This document shows, in pieces, positions 7,807-19,041 of a stretch of 48,423 nucleotides of DNA. The DNA lies in NCBI RefSeq assembly GCF_018982965.1, contig NZ_JACBYP010000059.1, positions 1-48,423 on the forward strand. Direction: 5' to 3'. Numbering within the stretch: position 1 is the stretch's first letter; the number at the start of each line of letters is the position of its first letter. The position numbers were made by a program, and so were the translations under genes. The DNA is from Streptomyces mayonensis. GTDB taxonomy: Bacteria > Actinomycetota > Actinomycetes > Streptomycetales > Streptomycetaceae. The notes under the pieces were generated by a model that saw only the letters and a list, made by a program, of their open reading frames with translations, searched no databases and was not told where the DNA came from.

Positions 7807-10800
7807 TCAGGCGTCGAAGACCTCGCGCACCAGCTGCTCCTGCTCGGCCTGGTGGCGCTTGGCGGAGCCGACCGCCGGGGACGAGCCGTGCGGGCGCGAG
7901 ATGCGGCGCAGGCGCTCGCCGTGCGGGACGTCGGCGCCGACCGCCAGGTCCAGGTGGTCGATCAGGTTGAGCGCGATGAACGGCCAGGCACCCTGGTTCG
8001 CCGGCTCCTCCTGGGCCCACAGGTACTTCTCGGCGTTCGGGTACTTGGCGATCTCCGCCTGGAGCTCGGCACCCGGCAGCGGGTACAGGCGCTCGATGCG
8101 GATGATGGCCGTGTCCGTCAGACCGCGCTTCTTCCGCTCGGCGTCCAGGTCGTAGTAGACCTTGCCGGCGGTGAAGACGACCTTCTTGACGGCGGCCGGG
8201 TCGACCGAGTCGTCGCCGATGACCGGGCGGAACTGGCCCGTCGTGAACTCCTCCGCCTTCGAGGCGGCGGCCTTCAGACGCAGCATCGACTTCGGGGTGA
8301 AGACGACCAGCGGCTTGTGGTGCGGGTTGTGCACCTGCCACCGCAGGAGGTGGAAGTAGTTCGACGGCAGGGTCGGCATCGCGACCGTCATGTTGTTCTG
8401 CGCGCACAGCTGCAGGAACCGCTCCGGGCGGGCCGAGGAGTGGTCCGGGCCCTGGCCCTCGTAGCCGTGCGGCAGCAGCAGCGTCACGCCGCTCGTCTGG
8501 TTCCACTTCTGCTCGGCCGACGAGATGAACTCGTCCACGACCGTCTGGGCGCCGTTGACGAAGTCGCCGAACTGCGCCTCCCACATCACCAGCGCGTCCG
8601 GGCGGGCCAGCGAGTAGCCGTACTCGAAGCCCATCACCGCGTACTCGGAGAGCAGCGAGTTGTAGACGTTGTACCGGGACTGGTCCTCGGACAGGTACAG
8701 CAGCGGCGTGAACTCGTCGCCGGTCTCACGGTCGATGACGACCGCGTGGCGCTGGCCGAAGGTGCCGCGCTGCGAGTCCTGGCCGGTGAGCCGGACCGGC
8801 ACGCCGTCCAGGAGGAGCGAGCCGACGGCGAGGGTCTCGCCCATGCCCCAGTCGATCGTGCCGTCCTCGACCATCGCCGCGCGGCGCTGCAGCTGCGGCA
8901 GCAGCCGCGGGTGCACGGTGATGTGGTCCGGGATGTTGACCTGGGACTCGGCGATCCGCTTGACGGTCTCGGCGGTGACCGCGGTGTTCACGGAGACCGG
9001 GAACTCGGCCTGCGGGTCCGAGGGTTCCGACGCGGCCGGCTGCGAGGCGGCCTCGCGGACCTCGGTGAAGACCTTCTCCAGCTGGCCCTGGTAGTCCTGC
9101 AGCGCCTGCTCGGCCTCTTCCAGGGTGATGTCGCCGCGACCGATGAGGGACTCGGTGTAGAGCTTGCGCACCGAGCGCTTCTTGTCGATCAGGTCGTACA
9201 TCAGCGGCTGGGTGAAGGCCGGGTTGTCGGTTTCGTTGTGACCGCGGCGGCGGTAGCACAGGAGGTCGATCACCACGTCCTTGTTGAACGCCTGGCGGAA
9301 CTCGAAGGCGAGCCGCGCCACGCGGACGCAGGCCTCCGGGTCGTCGCCGTTCACGTGGAAGATCGGGGCCTCGATCATGCGGGCCACGTCGGTGGCGTAC
9401 ATCGAGGAGCGCGAGGACTCCGGGGCGGCGGTGAAGCCGACCTGGTTGTTGATGACGACGTGGACGGTGCCGCCGGTGCGGTAGCCGCGCAGCTGCGACA
9501 TGTTCAGGGTCTCGGCCACCACGCCCTGGCCCGCGAAGGCCGCGTCGCCGTGGATCGCCACCGGCAGGACGGTGAAGTCCGTGCCGCCCTTGTTGATGAT
9601 GTCCTGCTTGGCGCGGGCGACGCCCTCCAGGACCGGGTCGACCGCCTCCAGGTGCGAGGGGTTGGCGACCAGCGAGACCGCGATCTGCTCGCCGTCCAGG
9701 CCGGTGAAGGTGCCCTCGGCGCCCAGGTGGTACTTCACGTCGCCGGAGCCGTGCATCGACTTCGGGTCGAGGTTGCCCTCGAACTCGCGGAAGATCTGCG
9801 CGTACGACTTGCCGACCACGTTGGCCAGCACGTTCAGCCGGCCGCGGTGGGCCATGCCGATGACGACCTCGTCCAGGCGGGACTCGGCGGCCGAGTCGAT
9901 GACCGCGTCGAGCAGCGGGATGACGGACTCGCCGCCCTCCAGGGAGAACCGCTTCTGCCCGACGTACTTGGTCTGCAGGAAGGTTTCGAAGGCCTCCGCC
10001 GCGTTCAGGCGGCGCAGGATGCGCAGCTGCTCCTCGCGCTCCGGCTTGGTGTGCGAGCGTTCGATGCGGTCCTGGATCCACTTGCGCTGCTTCGGGTCCT
10101 GGATGTGCATGAACTCGACGCCGGTGGTGCGGCAGTACGAGTCGCGCAGCACGCCGAGGATGTCGCGCAGCTTCATCAGGGACTTGCCGGCGAAGCCGCC
10201 GACCGCGAACTCGCGCTCCAGGTCCCACAGCGTGAGCCCGTGCTCGGTGATGTCCAGGTCGGGGTGCTTGCGCTGCTGGTACTCCAGCGGGTCGGTGTCG
10301 GCCATGACGTGGCCGCGGACCCGGTAGGAGTGGATCAGCTCGAAGACCCGGGCGGCCTTGGTGACGTCGTCGTCGTGCGACGCGTCGATGTCCTTGAGCC
10401 AGCGGACCGGCTCGTAGGGGATGCGCAGCGCCTTGAAGATCTCGTCGTAGAACCCGCTCTCGCCGAGCAGCAGGTTGGCGACCTGGCGCAGGAACTCGCC
10501 GGAGGCGGCGCCCTGGATGACCCGGTGGTCGTAGGTCGACGTGAGCGTCATGACCTTCGAGATGCCGAGCTTGTTCAGGGTGTCCTGGCTGGTGCCCTGG
10601 AACTCCGCCGGGTAGTCCATGGAGCCGACGCCCATGATGACCGACTGGCCGGGCATCAGGCGCGGCACGGAGTGGACGGTGCCGAGGCCGCCGGGGTTGG
10701 TCAGCGAGACGGTGACGCCGGTGAAGTCGTCCATCGTCAGCTTGTTGTCGCGGGCGCGGCGGACGATGTCCTCGTAGGCCTGCCAGAACTCGAAGAAGTT

Positions 10801-11631
10801 CAGCGTCTCGGCCTTCTTGATCGCCGCGACGACCAGCTGGCGGTCGCCGTTGGGCTTGACCAGGTCGATGGCGAGGCCGAGGTTGATGTGGGCCGGCTTG
10901 ACGAGGGTCGGCTTGCCGTCCTTCTCGCCGAACGAGTGGTTCATCGACGGCATGGCCTTGATGGCCTGCACCATCGCGTAGCCGATCAGGTGCGTGAAGG
11001 AGATCTTCCCGCCGCGGGCGCGCTTGAGGTGGTTGTTGATGACGATGCGGTTGTCGAACAGCAGCTTCACCGGGACCGCGCGCACGGATGTGGCCGTGGG
11101 CAGCTCCAGCGAGGCGTTCATGTTCTTCGCGACCGCGGCGGCCGGGCCGCGCAGGGTCACCGTCTCGGGTCCCTCGGGCGCGGCAGCGGCGTCCTTGGCG
11201 GGCGCGGCGGGCGCGGCGGCCTTCGGCTGCGCGGCGGGCTTGGCCTGGGCCGGAGCGGCGGCGGGCTTCGCGGCCGGAGCCGCGGGGGCCTGCGCGGCCG
11301 GCTTCGCGGGGGCGGCGGCGGGCTTCGCCGCGGCCGGGGCGGCGGCCCGCGCCTGCGGGGCGGGGGCGGCCGGCTGCGTGCTGCCCGAGTCCGTGGTCGC
11401 GGCACCCGAGGCGGTGGGGGCGGCGGCCTGGGCCGCGGGCGCTCCCGGCTTGTAGTCGGCGAAGAAGTCCCACCAGGCTCGGTCCACGGAGTTCGGGTCC
11501 TGGAGGTACTGCTGATAGATCTCGTCGACGAGCCACTCATTGGCACCGAACGCGGTCGCGGGGTTCTTGCCCGCGCTGCTCGCTTGGTCGGTGTCGGTCG
11601 AGACGTTCGAGTTACTGGGGGACTGCGACAC
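7807..11631 (-). CDS. kgd: Multifunctional 2-oxoglutarate decarboxylase/dehydrogenase E1 with fused E2-like domain
   Basis: A 1274-residue enzyme that decarboxylates 2-oxoglutarate with thiamine diphosphate and feeds the actinobacterial 2-oxoglutarate dehydrogenase complex. The N-terminal helix motif NEWLVDEIYQQYLQDP is followed by a long Ala/Pro linker. An E2-type acyltransferase domain (STYDHRVIQGA with the catalytic His) comes next. The E1 domains show GDAAFAGQG, NNQVGFT, RRRGHNETDNPAFTQP and DSQRGTFGQRHAV. The fusion is the normal actinobacterial form. GTG at 11631 gives the usual short Ser/Asn-rich start; a frame extension to 11682 is possible but less typical. It is monocistronic, with a 280-base gap upstream. 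In relatives, activity is controlled by an FHA protein (GarA/OdhI); that gene is not in this window. Confidence 0.97.
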   Translation of the reverse strand: MSQSPSNSNVSTDTDQASSAGKNPATAFGANEWLVDEIYQQYLQDPNSVDRAWWDFFADYKPGAPAAQAAAPTASGAATTDSGSTQPAAPAPQARAAAPAAAKPAAAPAKPAAQAPAAPAAKPAAAPAQAKPAAQPKAAAPAAPAKDAAAAPEGPETVTLRGPAAAVAKNMNASLELPTATSVRAVPVKLLFDNRIVINNHLKRARGGKISFTHLIGYAMVQAIKAMPSMNHSFGEKDGKPTLVKPAHINLGLAIDLVKPNGDRQLVVAAIKKAETLNFFEFWQAYEDIVRRARDNKLTMDDFTGVTVSLTNPGGLGTVHSVPRLMPGQSVIMGVGSMDYPAEFQGTSQDTLNKLGISKVMTLTSTYDHRVIQGAASGEFLRQVANLLLGESGFYDEIFKALRIPYEPVRWLKDIDASHDDDVTKAARVFELIHSYRVRGHVMADTDPLEYQQRKHPDLDITEHGLTLWDLEREFAVGGFAGKSLMKLRDILGVLRDSYCRTTGVEFMHIQDPKQRKWIQDRIERSHTKPEREEQLRILRRLNAAEAFETFLQTKYVGQKRFSLEGGESVIPLLDAVIDSAAESRLDEVVIGMAHRGRLNVLANVVGKSYAQIFREFEGNLDPKSMHGSGDVKYHLGAEGTFTGLDGEQIAVSLVANPSHLEAVDPVLEGVARAKQDIINKGGTDFTVLPVAIHGDAAFAGQGVVAETLNMSQLRGYRTGGTVHVVINNQVGFTAAPESSRSSMYATDVARMIEAPIFHVNGDDPEACVRVARLAFEFRQAFNKDVVIDLLCYRRRGHNETDNPAFTQPLMYDLIDKKRSVRKLYTESLIGRGDITLEEAEQALQDYQGQLEKVFTEVREAASQPAASEPSDPQAEFPVSVNTAVTAETVKRIAESQVNIPDHITVHPRLLPQLQRRAAMVEDGTIDWGMGETLAVGSLLLDGVPVRLTGQDSQRGTFGQRHAVVIDRETGDEFTPLLYLSEDQSRYNVYNSLLSEYAVMGFEYGYSLARPDALVMWEAQFGDFVNGAQTVVDEFISSAEQKWNQTSGVTLLLPHGYEGQGPDHSSARPERFLQLCAQNNMTVAMPTLPSNYFHLLRWQVHNPHHKPLVVFTPKSMLRLKAAASKAEEFTTGQFRPVIGDDSVDPAAVKKVVFTAGKVYYDLDAERKKRGLTDTAIIRIERLYPLPGAELQAEIAKYPNAEKYLWAQEEPANQGAWPFIALNLIDHLDLAVGADVPHGERLRRISRPHGSSPAVGSAKRHQAEQEQLVREVFDA

Positions 11632-11911
11632 GGCGAGAACCGCCCTCTTCCGCTTCACAAGATGGTGGACAGCGGGAATCAAGGCTACGCCTACCCGACC
11701 GGGAAGGTCAGGCCGGGCCCGTCCATCGTCGCGTAAGTCACATCGCGGACCGCGTTTCGGCGCTGGAAATGGCGGGAAACAAGCGAGGTTCTGTTGCGTG
11801 CGGGATCGGGAGACCGGGACCCGGCGGCTCAGCGACGCGGGTCTTTACCTGATCACACGTGTCCGCCAGCGCGAACGTCGTGGATCTTTACGCTCCGCCG
11901 TGAACCCTACG

Positions 11912-13036
11912 TCAACATGGCGTCGACGGAAGGCCCGGAAGAGTGATGACGATGCGGCAGCCCCGCTCGGATTCGGCCACTCCGATCCGGCCGCCGTGCA
12001 GATCGACCGCCCAGCGCGCGATCGCGAGGCCCAGACCGGTGCCGCCGTCGCTGCCCGGACCGTGCGGCCGGGACACCGAACCCCGGTTGAACCGTTCGAA
12101 CACCCGGCGCCACTCCGAACGCGGGATGCCGGGGCCCTCGTCGAGCACCTCCAGCTCCAGGGACTCGGGCAGCTCGCCGCGCCGCGCCCGGACCGTCACC
12201 CGGCCGTGCGGCGGGCTGTGCTTGACGGCGTTGTCGATGAGGTTGGAGACGACCTGGTGGATCCGCTCCGGGTCGGCGTGCGCCGTCAGCTCCGGCGGGA
12301 AGACGTCCAGCGCCAGGTGCACGTCGGTACGGGTGTGACTGCCCGACCCCGAGGCGATGCCCGCGCGTGCCGAGGCGACCATGTTGGCCTCCTTCAGCAC
12401 GCCCGACAGGTACGGCCACACCTCGAAGCGCCGTTTGCGCAGCGGTATGACGCCGTTGTCCAGGCGGGAGAGGTCGAGCAGCGTCTCCACCAGCCGGCCG
12501 AGCCGCTCGGTCTGCCCGAGCGCCGTGCGCATCGTCTCCGGGTCGGCCTCGGTGACGCCGTCGACGATGTTCTCCAGCACGGCACGCAGGCCCGCGATGG
12601 GGGTGCGCAGCTCGTGCGAGACGTTCGCCACCAGCTCCTTGCGCTGGAGGTCCTGGGCCTCCAGGTCGTCGGCCATGCGGTTGATGGTGACGGCCAGGTC
12701 GCCCAGCTCGTCGCGGCGGTTCTCGCGCACCCGGCGCGTGTAGTCGCCGTGCGAGATGGACCGGGCGACCGCGTTCATCTCGTCCAGCGGCGCGGTCAGC
12801 GAGTGGGCCACGAACTGCGTGATCAGCAGGGTGGCGATCATGGAGAACACCGTGATGAAGCGCAGCTCCGTCTTGGTGTTCACCGCGACCACCGACAAAC
12901 CGGTGGTGATCAGCACCGACGTGACGACGAGCGCGCCCAGCTTGGTCTTGATCGAGAACGGGCGTACGCCGCCCCAGGGATCCCCGGTGCTCCGGGGACC
13001 GGGGCTCCTCGGAGCGGCCTCCCGTCCTCTGCTCAC
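11912..13036 (-). CDS. Two-component sensor histidine kinase
   Basis: A 374-residue membrane kinase. Two hydrophobic segments at about 34-53 and 60-79 are separated by only a few residues, so there is almost no extracellular sensor loop. A HAMP domain follows (TAPLDEMNAVARSISHGDY), then HisKA with the phospho-acceptor His141 in VANVSHELRTP, then a HATPase_c domain (NLIDNAVKHS, DEGPGIP, GTGLGLAIARW). The GTG start overlaps the regulator stop (GTGA), so regulator and kinase are translationally coupled and form a pair. The short loop suggests sensing within the membrane or through a partner. Confidence 0.92.
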   Translation of the reverse strand: MSRGREAAPRSPGPRSTGDPWGGVRPFSIKTKLGALVVTSVLITTGLSVVAVNTKTELRFITVFSMIATLLITQFVAHSLTAPLDEMNAVARSISHGDYTRRVRENRRDELGDLAVTINRMADDLEAQDLQRKELVANVSHELRTPIAGLRAVLENIVDGVTEADPETMRTALGQTERLGRLVETLLDLSRLDNGVIPLRKRRFEVWPYLSGVLKEANMVASARAGIASGSGSHTRTDVHLALDVFPPELTAHADPERIHQVVSNLIDNAVKHSPPHGRVTVRARRGELPESLELEVLDEGPGIPRSEWRRVFERFNRGSVSRPHGPGSDGGTGLGLAIARWAVDLHGGRIGVAESERGCRIVITLPGLPSTPC

Positions 13037-13773
13037 GGGTTCGGCGTCTCCAGCGCGTAGCCCACGCCGTGCACGGTGCGGATGCGCTCGGCGCCGATCT
13101 TCCGGCGCAGCGCCTTGATGTGGCTGTCCACGGTCCGGGTGCCGGAGGCGTCGGCCCAGTCCCACACCTCGGCGAGCAGCTGCTCGCGGGAGAGCACCGC
13201 GCGCGGCGTGTTCGCCAGGCAGACCAGCAGGTCGAACTCGGTGGGGGTGAGGTGGACGTCCTCGCTGCGCACCCGCACCCGGCGCTGCGCGTGGTCGATC
13301 TCCAGCTCGCCCAGGCGCAGGATGCCGCTGCGCGGCGTCGAGGCGGCCACGACCGCCCGCTCCACCCGGCGCAGCAGCACGTGCACGCGTGCGGCCAGCT
13401 CACGCATCGAGAACGGCTTGGTCATGTAGTCGTCGGCGCCGACGCCGAGACCGACCAGCATGTCCGTCTCGTCGTCGCGCGCGGTGAGCATCATCACCGG
13501 CACCGGTCGCTGGGCCTGCACGCGCCGGCAGACCTCCAGGCCGTCGAAGCCGGGCAGCATGATGTCGAGGATCAGCAGATCGGGCTGCCAGGCCTCGGCC
13601 GTGTCGACGGCGGCCGGACCGTCGCCCGCCGTCTGCACCAGGAACCCTTCGGCGCGCAGGCGGGTCGCGATGGCGTCCACGATCGTCTGGTCGTCCTCGA
13701 CCACCAGCACCCGGCGCTGTGCGCCCTGGGTGGCCGTCGCCGCGCCGTTGTGGGAGGTCTGTGTCTGCTCCAT
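13033..13773 (-). CDS. OmpR/PhoB-family response regulator
   Basis: A 246-residue regulator. The receiver domain has the acidic pair in VVEDDQT, phospho-acceptor Asp70 in LLILDIMLPG, and Lys119 in MTKPF. A Trans_Reg_C winged helix follows, with LTPTEFDLLVCLA and RTVDSHIKALRRKIG. About 20 Gln/Thr/Ala-rich residues precede the receiver. The ATG at 13773 has AGGGGCGG upstream. It is the first gene of the pair with the histidine kinase. Its targets are not evident from the sequence. Confidence 0.95.
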   Translation of the reverse strand: MEQTQTSHNGAATATQGAQRRVLVVEDDQTIVDAIATRLRAEGFLVQTAGDGPAAVDTAEAWQPDLLILDIMLPGFDGLEVCRRVQAQRPVPVMMLTARDDETDMLVGLGVGADDYMTKPFSMRELAARVHVLLRRVERAVVAASTPRSGILRLGELEIDHAQRRVRVRSEDVHLTPTEFDLLVCLANTPRAVLSREQLLAEVWDWADASGTRTVDSHIKALRRKIGAERIRTVHGVGYALETPNP

Positions 13774-13885
13774 CGCCCGCCCCTGAGGTGTGCTTCCGGA
13801 ATCCGTGGGGTGATCCCATGACTGCGATTGACGCTTGAATGAACCGCGTCAGAGCAGCAGCGTACGGGGATCCCCCGCGCCATTG

Positions 13886-14611
13886 CTATCCAGGACCGAC
13901 GCCGAGATGCACGACGTCCGGAACGCCCCGGGCAACGGGGATCTCTTCGGTACGCACCTGCTGGAAACCGGCATTACGCAAGGTTTCTTCGAATTCCGGA
14001 GAGGGCTGGGCCGACCACACGGCGAGCACCCCGCCGGGCCTCAACAGCCGTACGCAGTCCGCGAGTCCGGACGGTGCGTAGAGCCCTTCGTTGCCCTCGG
14101 TGACGGTCCAGCCGGGGCCGTTGTCGATGTCCAGGCACAGGGCGTCGTACGTGTCGGAAGTCTCACGGACGTACTCGACCAGGTCCGCCCGGACGATCTC
14201 CGTGCGCGGATCGGCCAGGGCCCCGGCGGAGAGCGCGGCCAGCGGACCGGTGCGGTGCCAGTCGACGACGGCGGGCTCGCGCTCGACGACCGCGATCCGT
14301 CCCCAGCGCGGGTCGGCGGCCGCGTGGACGAGGGAGAAGCCGACGCCGAGCCCGCCGATGAGCAGGTGCGGCGCGGTGCGCCCGCCGGGCCCGGTGTCCT
14401 TCCCGGCCGCCGCCAGCGCGTCGGCCGCGGCGTCGATCAGCCGCCGCTCGGAACGCCCGTCGGAGGTGTCCATCAGGAAGCACCCGTTCGCGATGATCTG
14501 CAGCAGCGTCCCGTGCCGGCGCAGGACGACCTCGCCGTACGGGCCCTCGCGCCGGTCCAGCACCTCGGGGGTACCGGGGGCGTCGGGGGTGTCGTGGGTG
14601 ATGAGGGGCAT
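13886..14611 (-). CDS. Spermidine-synthase-like / SAM-fold methyltransferase-like protein
   Basis: A 241-residue protein with the Rossmann core of spermidine synthases. HLLIGGLGVGFSLVHAA is the nucleotide-binding glycine loop, IAVVEREPAVVDWHR is the second strand with its acidic residue, and YDALCLDIDNGPGWTV is the catalytic-face region. The last part, LLRPGGVLAVWSAQPSPEF, is also typical. It is shorter than a true spermidine synthase and lacks an obvious N-terminal beta domain, so the substrate is uncertain. ATG 14611 is chosen; the frame runs open upstream through repeats, without a ribosome site there. It is divergent from lon. Confidence 0.8.
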   Translation of the reverse strand: MPLITHDTPDAPGTPEVLDRREGPYGEVVLRRHGTLLQIIANGCFLMDTSDGRSERRLIDAAADALAAAGKDTGPGGRTAPHLLIGGLGVGFSLVHAAADPRWGRIAVVEREPAVVDWHRTGPLAALSAGALADPRTEIVRADLVEYVRETSDTYDALCLDIDNGPGWTVTEGNEGLYAPSGLADCVRLLRPGGVLAVWSAQPSPEFEETLRNAGFQQVRTEEIPVARGVPDVVHLGVGPG

Positions 14612-14644
14612 CGGCCCATCCTGGCATCCGTGCCGGCGGAGGGG

Positions 14645-14741
14645 TGCCGGTCGGTCTGGGGGAGCGGAGGAACGCCGGCCGGTCTGGGTGAGGGGGGACG
14701 CCGGTCGGCCGGCGGGCGGCAAGGAATGCCGGCCGGTCGGG
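14645..14741. repeat. Four degenerate direct repeats, period 26-28 bp
   Basis: Copies of a (t/c)GCCGG(t/c)CGGTCTGGG-like unit begin at about 14645, 14673, 14699 and 14727. They lie between the divergent spermidine-synthase-like gene and lon, about 90 bases upstream of the HspR-type operator. They could be slippage products or helically phased protein sites (27 bp is about 2.6 turns). Confidence 0.6.
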
Positions 14742-14834
14742 CGGTGCTGTCAACGGCAGGGCGGGTGACGTCACCCCGGTACCCGATCGCTCACAGCGAA
14801 CACGCTGGAGGGAACAATCCGGGGCTCTCTTTCA

Positions 14835-14853
14835 TTGAGTCGATGTAACTCAA
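14835..14853 (+). promoter_or_regulatory. HAIR operator (HspR-binding inverted repeat) upstream of lon
   Basis: TTGAGT, 7 bases, then ACTCAA is a perfect inverted repeat matching the HAIR consensus CTTGAGT-N7-ACTCAAG except at the outermost base on each side. It ends 22 bases before the lon ATG. lon is an established member of the HspR/HAIR heat-shock regulon in Streptomyces, so HspR repression relieved by heat is expected here. Confidence 0.92.
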
Positions 14854-14875
14854 CTTGACTGCCGAAGGGGAGATC

Positions 14876-17350
<2,475 letters not shown>

Positions 17351-17364
17351 AGGTGAGTAAAGGG

Positions 17365-17405
17365 GACGGCTCGGGCTCCGCGCTGTGCGGGGAGCCCGAG
17401 CCGTC
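17365..17405. terminator. Perfect 15-bp stem hairpin after lon
   Basis: Arms 17365-17379 and 17391-17405 are exact reverse complements around an 11-base loop. The hairpin sits between the convergent lon and GH25 genes and can stop transcription from both. Confidence 0.85.
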
Positions 17406-17425
17406 GCCGTGTGCGCCTGGGACCG

Positions 17426-18253
17426 TCAACCGTTGGCCAGTGCGACCACCCGGTCGAGTGCGCCGTTGAACCTGTTGTGGTCCCCGACCGTCGGACCGGA
17501 CGACGTGTACTGCCACATCGTGTAGAAGCCCCACCCGGCCGGCAGGGTGCCCACCGAGGACGCGTACCGGGCGACCCACAGCGGGTTGGCGGCGGCGAAA
17601 CCGGCGTAGTCGCCGGTGCACTGGGTCCACCAGCTGGTGGCCGTGTAGATCACCGCGTCGCGGCCGGTGCGGGCCTTGTACGTGTTCAGGAAGTCGCGGA
17701 TCCAGGTGACCATCTGGCTCTGCGACTTGCCGTAGCAGGTCGCCCCGTACGGGTTCCACTCGATGTCGAGCACGCCCGGCAGGGTCCTGCCGTCCCGGGA
17801 CCAGCCGCCGCCGTGGTCGACGAAGTGGTTGGCCTGGGCGGCGCCGCTCGTCGTGTCCGGGGTGGCGAAGTGGTACGCGCCGCGGATCATGCCGACGCCG
17901 TACGAGCCGTTGTACTGCTGGGCGAAGTAGGGGTTCGTGTAGTAGGTCCCCTCGGTGGCCTTGGCGTAGGCCCACCGGACTCCGCTGCTCCACAGGGTCG
18001 GCCAGGCGACGTTGCCCTGGTGGCTGGAGACGTCGACGCCCTCCGTCTGGACCGCGCGGCTCTGGGCGGGGGTGCCGTGCACCCCGTCGTGGGCCGCGAC
18101 GCCCATGCCCATGTGGGCGGAGCCGCGCGGTGGGAAGTCCGCGGACGCCGACGCGTCGGCGGGGAGGGTGAACACGAGCGAGAACGCGGCGAGCAGGATC
18201 CCGGTGACGGCGAAGCGCCGTCCGCGGGCCGGTCCGGATCTGTGCACGAGCAT
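17426..18253 (-). CDS. Secreted GH25 lysozyme (N-acetylmuramidase)
   Basis: A 275-residue exported enzyme that cleaves the MurNAc-GlcNAc bond of peptidoglycan. A basic N-terminus and hydrophobic stretch (GILLAAFSLVFTL) end in a PADASA-type signal-peptidase site near residue 36. The GH25 catalytic region has GVDVSSHQG (Asp74) and VLDIEWNP (Asp163, Glu165), with YAKATEGTYYTNPYF and GAYHFA typical of the family. ATG 18253 has GGAGGG 6 bases upstream. No separate wall-binding repeats are visible. It lies convergent to lon and divergent from the MarR gene, which may regulate it. Roles in wall turnover during growth or sporulation are plausible but not shown. Confidence 0.93.
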   Translation of the reverse strand: MLVHRSGPARGRRFAVTGILLAAFSLVFTLPADASASADFPPRGSAHMGMGVAAHDGVHGTPAQSRAVQTEGVDVSSHQGNVAWPTLWSSGVRWAYAKATEGTYYTNPYFAQQYNGSYGVGMIRGAYHFATPDTTSGAAQANHFVDHGGGWSRDGRTLPGVLDIEWNPYGATCYGKSQSQMVTWIRDFLNTYKARTGRDAVIYTATSWWTQCTGDYAGFAAANPLWVARYASSVGTLPAGWGFYTMWQYTSSGPTVGDHNRFNGALDRVVALANG

Positions 18254-18365
18254 GACGTGCCCTCCGATGGCTCGGTGGTGCCCGGTGGGGGATGCGCGAG
18301 CGGGAGACCCCGTGAATGGTGTGCCCATGTCATTGTTCGGCCGCCCGTGGGGTCCGGTGAAGACG

Positions 18366-18377
18366 CTACGCACGTAG
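18366..18377. promoter_or_regulatory. Short inverted repeat in the GH25/marR divergent gap
   Basis: CTACG-CA-CGTAG lies about 110 bases upstream of the GH25 start and 140 bases upstream of the MarR start. It is a possible operator for the MarR-type protein, but the half-sites are only 5 bp, so chance occurrence is possible. Confidence 0.3.
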
Positions 18378-18516
18378 AACGGAGCGTGGGAAGAGGGCCC
18401 GGAAGCCGCCGTTGGTCTAAGCCTGCGAAATACTTGCCGAGCTGCGGCGACGACGGGCCGTGGCGGAAACTTTCACGACCGGAAAATCACGACCGGAGAA
18501 CGAGGCAGGGGCTGAC

Positions 18517-19011
18517 GTGCACGAAGACGGGAACGGCGGCGGTCGCGAAGTCGAATCCCACCTGTCCGGCAGCGGTGTGAACCAACCGGAGTTCCTGGCA
18601 CTGGAACGGGAGTTGACGGTCCTGCTGCGGCGGGCCCGGGCCAACCAGGGCGAGATGGCCCGCGAGGTCCACCCCGACCTGGAGTCGTCCGCGTACGGCC
18701 TGCTGGTCCGGCTCGGCGAGTGCGGCGGGCAGCGCGCCACCGACCTCGCCGCCTTCATCGGCGTCGGCAAGGCCACGATGTCCCGCCAGCTGCGGGCCCT
18801 GGAGGAACTCGGCCTCGTCGCCCGCGAACCCGACCCCGCCGACGGCCGCGCGTGGCTCGTCACCCTCACCCGGGAGGGCCAGGACCGCGTCGGCCGGGTG
18901 CGCGAGGCCCGACGCGCCCGGTACTCCCGCCGGCTCGCCGACTGGGATCCGCGCGAAGTGACGGAACTGGCCCGGCTGCTGCACGAGCTGAACCGCGGGA
19001 TGGAGAAGTAG
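18517..19011 (+). CDS. MarR-family transcriptional regulator
   Basis: A winged-helix regulator of 164 residues from GTG 18517, which has AGGGG 6 bases upstream. An in-frame GTG at 18460 would add 19 residues but has no clear ribosome site. The core shows LLRRARANQGEMAREVHPDLESS as the dimer helix, then RATDLAAFIGVGKATMSRQL as the recognition helix-turn-helix and PADGRAWLVTLT as the wing. It is divergent from the GH25 gene. The ligand and targets are unknown; autoregulation through the shared gap is likely for this family. Confidence 0.88.
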   Translation: MHEDGNGGGREVESHLSGSGVNQPEFLALERELTVLLRRARANQGEMAREVHPDLESSAYGLLVRLGECGGQRATDLAAFIGVGKATMSRQLRALEELGLVAREPDPADGRAWLVTLTREGQDRVGRVREARRARYSRRLADWDPREVTELARLLHELNRGMEK

Positions 19012-19012
19012 G

Positions 19013-19033
19013 CGGCGCCGGGCCGGGGCGCCG
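19013..19033. terminator. Hairpin between convergent marR and PP2C-like genes
   Basis: Arms CGGCGCC (19013-19019) and GGCGCCG (19027-19033) flank a 7-base loop. A pyrimidine-rich GTTCCCTTT follows on the plus strand. It fills the 30-base convergent gap. Confidence 0.55.
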
Positions 19034-19041
19034 GTTCCCTT

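Noticed and set aside
4205..8584. 1459-residue minus-strand open frame opposite the fxsT-like gene
   Set aside because: No domain seen; it is the mirror of the strongly biased plus-strand gene.
6163..11736. 1857-residue plus-strand open frame antisense to kgd
   Set aside because: It covers the end of the fxsT-like gene and all of kgd on the opposite strand, with no recognisable domain. Codon bias of kgd explains the lack of stops.
13866..13875. GGGGATCCCC palindrome between the regulator and spermidine-synthase-like genes
   Set aside because: Only 10 bp, in very GC-rich DNA, close to a gene end; likely chance.
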